64,000 nt of DNA from Gemmatimonadota bacterium (lineage in GTDB: Bacteria; Gemmatimonadota; Gemmatimonadetes; Gemmatimonadales; GWC2-71-9), in contig JADKJZ010000008.1 of the NCBI GenBank assembly GCA_016720805.1, positions 33,415-97,414 of the forward strand, given 5' to 3'. Position numbers and translations under genes: made by a program. Numbering within the stretch: position 1 is the first letter of the stretch; the number at the start of each line of letters is the position of its first letter. This document shows, one piece after another, positions 58,147 through 64,000 of this stretch. The notes below the pieces were generated by a model. That model was not told the DNA's origin. It did not search any database and was given only the letters and a program-made list of their open reading frames with translations.

Positions 58147-59066
58147 GACGCAGCTTCCTGCCCGCCGCCATCGTCCTGCTCGCCGGCTGTGCCGACGGCA
58201 GCGAGGCGCAGCTGGTGAAGGAGTTCGACGGTGCGGCGGCGCTGACGCGCGTCGAGCAGCAGCTGGCCTTCGGCCCACGCATTCCCGGCACGCCGGGGCA
58301 CGCGGCGATGGCGGCCTGGCTCGACTCGCTGGCGCGCGCGGGAGCGGACACGGTGGTGGTGCAGCGGTGGTGGCATCGGACGCTCACCGGCGACTCGATC
58401 CCGCAGGTCAACGTCATCGCCCGCTTCAACCCGGCGGCGACGGAGCGGATCCTCTACGTGGCCCACTGGGACTCACGGCCGCGGACCGACGGTCCCGGGC
58501 AGACGGACACCACGCAGGCGGTGCCCGGTGCCAACGATGGCGGGTCGGGAGTGGCCATCCTGCTCGGCGTCATGGATGCCCTCAAGAAGCTGCGGCCGGC
58601 ACAGGGCGTCGACCTGCTCTTCGCCGACGGCGAGGATTACGGCCACTTCACCACGCCACTTGGGCCCGATGTACTGATCGGGTCGACCTACTACGCCAAG
58701 AACCTGCTGGGGCCGGCGAAGCCGCGCTTCGCCGTCCTCTTCGACATGGTGGGCGACAAGGATCTCCGCCTCCCGATCGAGGGCTTCTCGCAGATCGCTG
58801 CCCCGGATGTGGTCGAGCTGGTCTGGGCGACGGCGGAGAAGATGGGGTTCGGCCACATCTTTGTCCGGGAATCCGGGCAGGCGATGACCGATGACCACAC
58901 CCCGCTTATCGCCGCCGGGATCCGCACCATCGACGTGATCGACTTCACCTACCCGCCCTGGCACACCAAGGACGACACCATCGACAAGCTCTCGGCGGCG
59001 AGCCTCGGTGCCGTAGGGAACGTGGCCGTCGGGACGATCCGTCGTGCCGAGGCGGGCGGCAAATAG
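58143..59066 (+). CDS. M28-family glutaminyl-peptide cyclotransferase-like lipoprotein
   Basis: 307 residues from the ATG at 58143 inside the SprA stop (ATGA). Lipoprotein signal with lipobox LAGC. Residues match animal-type glutaminyl cyclases more than aminopeptidases: Zn-site Asp in PGANDGGSG, the acid pair in FADGEDYG (Glu then Asp), Asp in LFDMVGDKD, Asp in DDHTPLIAAG, and the Trp-His pair in YPPWHTKDDT, where cyclases have Trp before the ligand His. Such enzymes convert N-terminal Gln to pyroglutamate. This fits the many exported proteins here with Gln after the signal peptide. An M28 aminopeptidase remains possible. Confidence 0.78.
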   Translation: MRRSFLPAAIVLLAGCADGSEAQLVKEFDGAAALTRVEQQLAFGPRIPGTPGHAAMAAWLDSLARAGADTVVVQRWWHRTLTGDSIPQVNVIARFNPAATERILYVAHWDSRPRTDGPGQTDTTQAVPGANDGGSGVAILLGVMDALKKLRPAQGVDLLFADGEDYGHFTTPLGPDVLIGSTYYAKNLLGPAKPRFAVLFDMVGDKDLRLPIEGFSQIAAPDVVELVWATAEKMGFGHIFVRESGQAMTDDHTPLIAAGIRTIDVIDFTYPPWHTKDDTIDKLSAASLGAVGNVAVGTIRRAEAGGK

Positions 59067-59116
59067 CGCGTCCTGCCGCCGCGTGCGGCGGTACCGCTCC
59101 GCGGCATGCAGGTCCA

Positions 59117-59764
59117 ATGACGGCGCGGGGTACCGGCGAGGCTTGCCAGGTGACCCGCGCCGAACGCCGTTCCCTCCTCACCCTCGGGGTGCTGGCCCTT
59201 GGTGGCCATTTTCTCCTCGCCGCCAGGGGGGCCGCTGACGTCGCGCCGGGGGCCGTCACCCTCCTCGACCCGGCCGGCGACGGCGATCCGCTGGCGCATC
59301 GCGACAGCGCCGCCGCCCTCGCCGCGCCGCTTGGCGCGACGGAGCGGGTCGACATCGACCGCGCAGGCGTGGCCGAACTGCAGCGGCTACCGGGGGTCGG
59401 GCCGGCACTGGCCAAACGGATCGTGGCGGATCGCGAGAGGCGCGGGGCGTTTGGCGGCACGGCCGGGCTCGACCGTGTCGCCGGCGTCGGCCCCGCGATG
59501 CTCGCCAAGCTGGCCCCCCACCTCAGCTTCAGTGGCCCGACGGCCGATGCTGGGGGAGTGGTCACTGCCGCGGGATTCGACCCGAATCGCGCGGGAGTGG
59601 CAGAATGGGATGCCTTGCCGGGCATCGGCCCGACTCGAGCGAAGGCGATTGTAGCATTTCGCGACAGCGCGGGCCCATTTCGCCGCCTGGACGACCTCCG
59701 CCGGGTCCCCGGACTGCCTGCCAGCGTGCTCCGCGGCCTCGCCGCACACCTCCAACTGCCCTGA
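59117..59764 (+). CDS. ComEA-like helix-hairpin-helix protein
   Basis: 215 residues from the ATG at 59117; a GTG at 59150 is also plausible. One hydrophobic segment (about 17-38) is followed by two helix-hairpin-helix pairs: VDIDRAGVAELQRLPGVGPALAKRIVADR with its partner VAGVGPAMLAKL, and FDPNRAGVAEWDALPGIGPTRAKAIV with VPGLPASVLRGL. Membrane-anchored double-HhH proteins of the ComEA type bind incoming DNA during natural transformation. The pilB-pilT-pilC genes begin 62 bases downstream, supporting a DNA-uptake link. Confidence 0.82.
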   Translation: MTARGTGEACQVTRAERRSLLTLGVLALGGHFLLAARGAADVAPGAVTLLDPAGDGDPLAHRDSAAALAAPLGATERVDIDRAGVAELQRLPGVGPALAKRIVADRERRGAFGGTAGLDRVAGVGPAMLAKLAPHLSFSGPTADAGGVVTAAGFDPNRAGVAEWDALPGIGPTRAKAIVAFRDSAGPFRRLDDLRRVPGLPASVLRGLAAHLQLP

Positions 59765-59825
59765 CCGTGATGCCGTTGGCCCGGTGCCGGGGTTCAAGGC
59801 ATTGCCTTTGCACTTCCGGAGTGGA

Positions 59826-61574
59826 ATGACTGCACCGACGACCTCCAAGACCGCTGGCCGCGACGACGGCCCCCAGGCCGCCGAGCGGCTGGGGGACCTG
59901 TTGGTGTCCCAGGGGCTGATCAACAAGGAACAGCTGAACCAGGCGCTCCACGAACAGCGGACCACGCACCAGCGGCTCGGGCTGATCCTCGTGAAGCAGG
60001 GGCTGATCCCCGAGCTGGAGCTCACCAAGGTGCTGGCGCGCCAGTACCGGATGCCGGCGGTCGACCTCTCCCATTTCGAGGCCGACCCCCGGGTCCTGCG
60101 GTTGATCCCGAGCGACCTGGCGATGAAGCGGATGGTCCTGCCCCTCAAGCGCGAGGGACGCACGCTGACCGTGGCGGTGGCCGACCCCGCCGACCAGGGA
60201 CTCCTCGAGGACCTGAAGTTCATCACCCGCTTCGACCTCTTTCCGGTCCTGGCCGGCGAGCAGACCCTCAAGACGCTGATCGAGAAGCACTTCGAGACCG
60301 GCGACGAGCAGCTGCAGACCATCCTCCGCGAGATGGAGGGGATCGGCGAAGATGTCGAGGTGGTGGCCGACGAAGAGGAGGAAGTCACCACCGCGTTGCA
60401 GGCCGCGGTCGACGACGCGCCGGTGGTCAAGCTCATCAACGGCATCCTCACCGATGCCGTCAAGCGCGGCGCCTCGGACATTCACGTCGAGCCGTTCGAG
60501 CACGAGATCCGGATCCGGTACCGCATCGACGGCGCGCTGCTCGACGTGATGAAGCCGCCGCTCAAGATGAAGGCGGCGCTCACCAGCCGGATCAAGATTC
60601 TCTCCTCGCTGAACATCGCCGAGCGGCGGGTGCCGCAGGACGGCCGGCTCAAGCTGAAGATGGGGACCCGGGTCATCGACTTCCGCGTCTCGACGCTGCC
60701 GGTGCTCTTCGGCGAGAAGATCGTGATGCGAATCCTGGACAAGGGGAACCTGACGCTGGACCTGACCAAGTTCGGCTTCGAGCCGAAGGCGGAAAAGGAC
60801 CTGATGCGGGCGATCCTCAATCCGTACGGGATGGTGCTGGTGACCGGGCCGACCGGCTCGGGCAAGACGACGACGCTCTATTCCGCGCTGCAGCGGATCA
60901 ACACCGTCGAGACCAACATCATGACGGCGGAGGACCCGGTCGAGTACAATCTCCCGGGGATCAACCAGGTGCAGGTGCGCAGCGAGATCGGGCTGACCTT
61001 CGCGGTGGCGCTCCGGGCCTTCCTCCGCCAGGACCCGAACATCGTGATGATCGGCGAAATTCGAGACCTCGAGACCGGCGGCATCGCCATCAAGGCGGCT
61101 CTCACCGGCCACCTGGTGCTCTCGACGCTGCACACCAACGACGCGCCGAGCACCATCGTCCGGATGATCGACATGGGGATCGAGGCGTTCAACGTCGCCA
61201 GCGCGGTCAACCTGGTGGTGGCGCAGCGCCTGGTGCGACGCATCTGCAGCAAGTGCAAGGCACCGGTGACCTACACCGACGAGGAGTTGCATGCGCTGGA
61301 CCCCGATCTCGAGGCAATGCGCAAGCTCCAGTTCTTCCGCGGCACCGGCTGCGAGAACTGCAGCGGCAGCGGCTACCGCGGCCGCGCCGGCCTCTATGAA
61401 GTGATGGCGATGACGCCGGCCCTGCGCCGGCTGATCCTGGTGGGCGGCTCCACCGCCGAACTGCGCGACCTGGCCGTCTCCGAGGGGATGCTGACGCTCC
61501 GGATGGACGGCATGAAGAAGCTCGAACGTGGCGTGACCACGCTGGAAGAAATCGTGAAGGAGACCGCCCAATGA
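59826..61574 (+). CDS. pilB: Type IV pilus assembly ATPase PilB (GspE family)
   Basis: 582 residues from the ATG at 59826. An N-terminal MshEN/GspE_N domain (GDLLVSQGLINKEQLNQAL, about 20-170) precedes the hexameric ATPase core: Walker A GPTGSGKTTT, Asp box, Walker B FLRQDPNIVMIGEIRD and His box LSTLHTNDAPS. The four-cysteine zinc motif (CSKC and CENC) of PilB-type ATPases is present. It powers pilus extension. It overlaps pilT by four bases. Confidence 0.95.
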   Translation: MTAPTTSKTAGRDDGPQAAERLGDLLVSQGLINKEQLNQALHEQRTTHQRLGLILVKQGLIPELELTKVLARQYRMPAVDLSHFEADPRVLRLIPSDLAMKRMVLPLKREGRTLTVAVADPADQGLLEDLKFITRFDLFPVLAGEQTLKTLIEKHFETGDEQLQTILREMEGIGEDVEVVADEEEEVTTALQAAVDDAPVVKLINGILTDAVKRGASDIHVEPFEHEIRIRYRIDGALLDVMKPPLKMKAALTSRIKILSSLNIAERRVPQDGRLKLKMGTRVIDFRVSTLPVLFGEKIVMRILDKGNLTLDLTKFGFEPKAEKDLMRAILNPYGMVLVTGPTGSGKTTTLYSALQRINTVETNIMTAEDPVEYNLPGINQVQVRSEIGLTFAVALRAFLRQDPNIVMIGEIRDLETGGIAIKAALTGHLVLSTLHTNDAPSTIVRMIDMGIEAFNVASAVNLVVAQRLVRRICSKCKAPVTYTDEELHALDPDLEAMRKLQFFRGTGCENCSGSGYRGRAGLYEVMAMTPALRRLILVGGSTAELRDLAVSEGMLTLRMDGMKKLERGVTTLEEIVKETAQ

Positions 61575-62725
61575 CCACCCCCGGCACCACGCAGCCCTCG
61601 GCTCCCGCCTCGTCCGGGGCCTCCAGTGCGCTGAACCTCCGTGCGCTGCTCGAGGAGGTCATGACCCGCGACGCCTCCGACCTGCACCTCACGGCCGGCG
61701 AGCGCCCGAAGCTGCGCGTCGACGGCGAGATCGTCGACGCCTCGGTCGACCACGTCATGTCGCCGAAGGACACGCTCTCCCTGGCCTACTCGGTGCTGAC
61801 CGAGGCGCAGAAGAAGCGCTTCGAGCAGGAGGACGAGCTCGACTTCTCCTTCGGCATCCAGAACATGGCGCGCTTCCGCGGCAACGTCTTCAAGCAGCGC
61901 GGCTGCGTGTCGATGGTGGTCCGGATGATTCCCTTCTCGGTCAAGACCTTCGACGAGCTCAAGCTGCCGCCGGTGACGGCGAAGCTGGCGGAGCGGCCGC
62001 GCGGCCTGGTGCTGGTCACCGGCCCGACCGGCTCCGGCAAGAGCACCACGCTGGCCGCGATGATCGACAAGATCAACAAGGAACGGCGCGGGCACATCAT
62101 CACGGTCGAAGACCCGATCGAGTTCATCCACAAGCACCAGAAGTGCATCGTCAACCAGCGCGAGGTCGGCACCGACACGCGCTCGTTCGCGTCGGCGCTC
62201 AAGTACGCGCTGCGCGAGGACCCGGACGTGATCCTCGTCGGCGAAATGCGCGACCTGGAGACCATCTCCGCCGCGCTGACGATTGCCGAGACGGGCCACC
62301 TGGCGCTCGCGACGCTGCACACCAACTCGGCCCCCGAGGCCATCAACCGGATGATCGACGTCTTCCCGAGCAACCAGCAGGCGCAGGTCCGCGCCCAGCT
62401 GGCGTTCGTGCTCGAGGGGATCGTGACCCAGACGCTGCTCCCGCGCGCCTCGGGGCGCGGCCGCGTGATGGCCGCCGAGATCATGATCGCGACGCCGGCC
62501 ATCCGCGCCGTGATCCGCGACGACAAGGTGCACCAGATCTACTCGCTGATGCAGGCGGGGAAGAAGTTCGGCATGCAGACGATGAACGATTCGCTGTACC
62601 AGCTCTACATGAGCCGCGAGGTCACCAAGGACGAATGCCTCCGCGTCTCTGCGAACCCGAGCGAGTTCCTGCGCGCCATCGGCGAGACGCCGATGGAAGA
62701 GCAGGCCATCGCGGCGATGCGATAA
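61571..62725 (+). CDS. pilT: Type IV pilus retraction ATPase PilT
   Basis: 384 residues. The PilT-type N-terminus (LRALLEEVMTRDASDLHLTAGERPKLRVDGEI) and ATPase core with Walker A GPTGSGKSTT, Walker B LREDPDVILVGEMRD and His box LATLHTNSAPEAINR are complete. The C-terminal AIRxLIRE-like segment reads PAIRAVIRDDKVHQIYSLMQ, the region needed for retraction. Together with PilB and PilC it forms the pilus motor. Confidence 0.95.
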   Translation: MTTPGTTQPSAPASSGASSALNLRALLEEVMTRDASDLHLTAGERPKLRVDGEIVDASVDHVMSPKDTLSLAYSVLTEAQKKRFEQEDELDFSFGIQNMARFRGNVFKQRGCVSMVVRMIPFSVKTFDELKLPPVTAKLAERPRGLVLVTGPTGSGKSTTLAAMIDKINKERRGHIITVEDPIEFIHKHQKCIVNQREVGTDTRSFASALKYALREDPDVILVGEMRDLETISAALTIAETGHLALATLHTNSAPEAINRMIDVFPSNQQAQVRAQLAFVLEGIVTQTLLPRASGRGRVMAAEIMIATPAIRAVIRDDKVHQIYSLMQAGKKFGMQTMNDSLYQLYMSREVTKDECLRVSANPSEFLRAIGETPMEEQAIAAMR

Positions 62726-62737
62726 CCGGAGATCCCC

Positions 62738-63943
62738 ATGCCCGTCTTTGAATACACCGCGAAGAACGCCACGACCGGCCAGATCATGAAGGGGAGCCTG
62801 GACGTCGCCACCCGCGACGACCTGATCGGCCACCTCCGGAAGAACCGGCTGCTGCTCGTCTCGATGCGCGAGGCCCCGAAGGAGATCAAGCTCTCGATGC
62901 CCGGGGGCGGGATCGGCACCCGCGACGTCGTGATCTTCACGCGGCAGTTCGCCACGATGATCAACTCCGGCCTGCCGCTGGTGCAGTCGCTGACGATTCT
63001 CGCGGCCCAGACCGAGAACCAGAAGCTCAAGGACATCACCCGCGCCGTCGTCTTCGACGTCGAGGCCGGCAACACGCTGGCCGACGCCTTCGCCAAGCAC
63101 CCGAAGGCGTTCTCGCAGCTGTACGTGAACATGGTCGCCGCCGGCGAGGCGGGCGGCATTCTCGACACCATCCTGCTCCGCCTGGCGACCTTCCTCGAGA
63201 AGAACGACAAGCTGATCCGGAAGGTGAAGAGCGCCATGATCTACCCGGGCGTCATTCTCACCGTGGCGGCCGGCGCGATCGCGATCCTGCTGATCTTCGT
63301 CATCCCGGTCTTCCAGGAGATGTTCACGTCGGCGGCGATCGAGTTGCCGATGCCGACGCGGATCGTGATCGGCCTCTCGGAATTCCTGCAGGGCTACTGG
63401 TGGGCCGTCATCCTGGTGATTGCCGGCCTCGCGGTGGCGTTCAAGAAGTTCTACGAGACCTCCGCCGGCAAGCGCCGGATCGACGGCATCTTCCTGCAGA
63501 TGCCGGTGCTCGGCGACGTCATCCGGAAGTCGGCGGTGTCGCGCTTCACCCGCACCCTCGGCACGCTGATCTCCTCCGGCGTCTCGATCCTCGACGGCCT
63601 CGAAATCACCGCCAAGACCGCCGGCAACACCGTCATCCAGGACGCCATCATGGCGTCGCGCTCCTCGATCGCCGGCGGTGACACGATTGCCGCCCCGCTC
63701 GACAAGTCCGGCGTCTTCCCCCCGATGGTGATCTCGATGATCGCCGTCGGCGAACAGACCGGCGGCCTCGACGAAATGCTCACCAAGATCGCCGACTTCT
63801 ACGACGACGAAGTCGACGTCGCCGTCAGCGGCCTGCTGGCCCTCATGGAACCGGTGATGATCCTCTTCCTCGGCGTGGTCGTCGGCGGCATCATCGTCGC
63901 GATGTACCTGCCGATCTTCGGGATGATGCAGGCGGTGCAGTAG
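62738..63943 (+). CDS. pilC: Type IV pilus inner-membrane platform protein PilC
   Basis: 401 residues. Two repeated GspF/PilC domains, the first starting FTRQFATMINSGLPLVQSLTILA and the second FTRTLGTLISSGVSILDGLEI. Each is followed by membrane helices (e.g. VILTVAAGAIAILLIFVIPV and the C-terminal VMILFLGVVVGGIIVAMYLP). It sits at the centre of the pilus motor under PilB/PilT. It starts 12 bases after pilT. A heptamer array begins at the base after its stop. Confidence 0.95.
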   Translation: MPVFEYTAKNATTGQIMKGSLDVATRDDLIGHLRKNRLLLVSMREAPKEIKLSMPGGGIGTRDVVIFTRQFATMINSGLPLVQSLTILAAQTENQKLKDITRAVVFDVEAGNTLADAFAKHPKAFSQLYVNMVAAGEAGGILDTILLRLATFLEKNDKLIRKVKSAMIYPGVILTVAAGAIAILLIFVIPVFQEMFTSAAIELPMPTRIVIGLSEFLQGYWWAVILVIAGLAVAFKKFYETSAGKRRIDGIFLQMPVLGDVIRKSAVSRFTRTLGTLISSGVSILDGLEITAKTAGNTVIQDAIMASRSSIAGGDTIAAPLDKSGVFPPMVISMIAVGEQTGGLDEMLTKIADFYDDEVDVAVSGLLALMEPVMILFLGVVVGGIIVAMYLPIFGMMQAVQ

Positions 63944-63985
63944 GTCGTAAGTCGTAAGTCGCAGGTCGTAGGTCAAGAGTCGTGG
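63944..63985. repeat. Heptamer repeat array directly after the pilC stop
   Basis: GTCGTAA twice, GTCGCAG, GTCGTAG, GTCAAGA, GTCGTGG: six 7-base units starting right after TAG. The unit is the inverse of the TTACGAC-type units at 24801-24835. The sequence runs out of the window shortly after. Confidence 0.8.
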
Positions 63986-64000
63986 GATCTCGGGATGGAC

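Overview
The window is GC-rich, densely packed bacterial chromosome. Its gene content suggests the FCB side of the tree, most likely Gemmatimonadota. It has a SprA-type giant outer-membrane protein, a PorV-like barrel, TonB-dependent receptors with carboxypeptidase-regulatory N-termini, a GWxTD protein, LptF/LptG and cytochrome c maturation genes. The assignment is inferred from gene families only; no rRNA or tRNA is visible.

Layout. 1-6.4 kb: a partial acyl-ACP desaturase with a small Cys-rich membrane protein; three exported proteins that may handle metal; a REP-like palindrome pair; a lipoprotein; a frameshifted P5C dehydrogenase and a frameshifted exported protein. 6.4-13.2 kb: a co-directional run of TPR protein, ABC exporter ATPase and permease, tandem M16 peptidase, CDP-alcohol phosphatidyltransferase and OsmC protein, then a small acidic protein on the other strand. 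13.4-18.7 kb: DsbA-like protein, Kup potassium transporter, acetyl-CoA synthetase (minus strand) and a STAS protein. 18.7-21.8 kb: ccmABCD, including a 34-residue CcmD, facing a frameshifted aquaporin. 21.8-26.9 kb (minus): one transcription unit of ECF sigma factor, zinc-finger anti-sigma factor, FAD oxidoreductase, flavin reductase, methyltransferase, SRPBCC protein and ketosynthase, which looks like a small self-regulated biosynthetic locus. 27-28.8 kb: V4R-domain protein and M24 peptidase. 29.2-40.6 kb: an envelope cluster of TonB receptor, giant secreted protein with a FlgD-like C-terminal domain, PorV-like barrel, GWxTD protein and lipoprotein. 40.9-48.5 kb: ABC exporter and heme O synthase (minus), amino-acid permease and a second TonB receptor. 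49-52 kb (minus): lptF-lptG. 52-59 kb: SprA homologue translationally coupled to a glutaminyl-cyclase-like M28 enzyme. 59-64 kb: ComEA-like protein and the type IV pilus genes pilB, pilT and pilC.

Two themes cut across genes. First, eight exported proteins have glutamine directly after the predicted signal peptidase I site, and the M28 enzyme next to SprA has the residues expected of a glutaminyl cyclase. Together these resemble the N-terminal pyroglutamate Q-rule described for Bacteroidetes. Second, gene junctions carry short arrays of 7-bp units with several different sequences, usually arranged as inverted repeats. They occupy five of the six convergent junctions and in places supply the start or stop codons of neighbouring genes.

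At least six genes contain apparent single-base indels, and one more start codon is probably affected. Several lie in short G or C runs. This points to residual sequencing error as much as to real pseudogenes, so those coding regions are described as frameshifted rather than dead.
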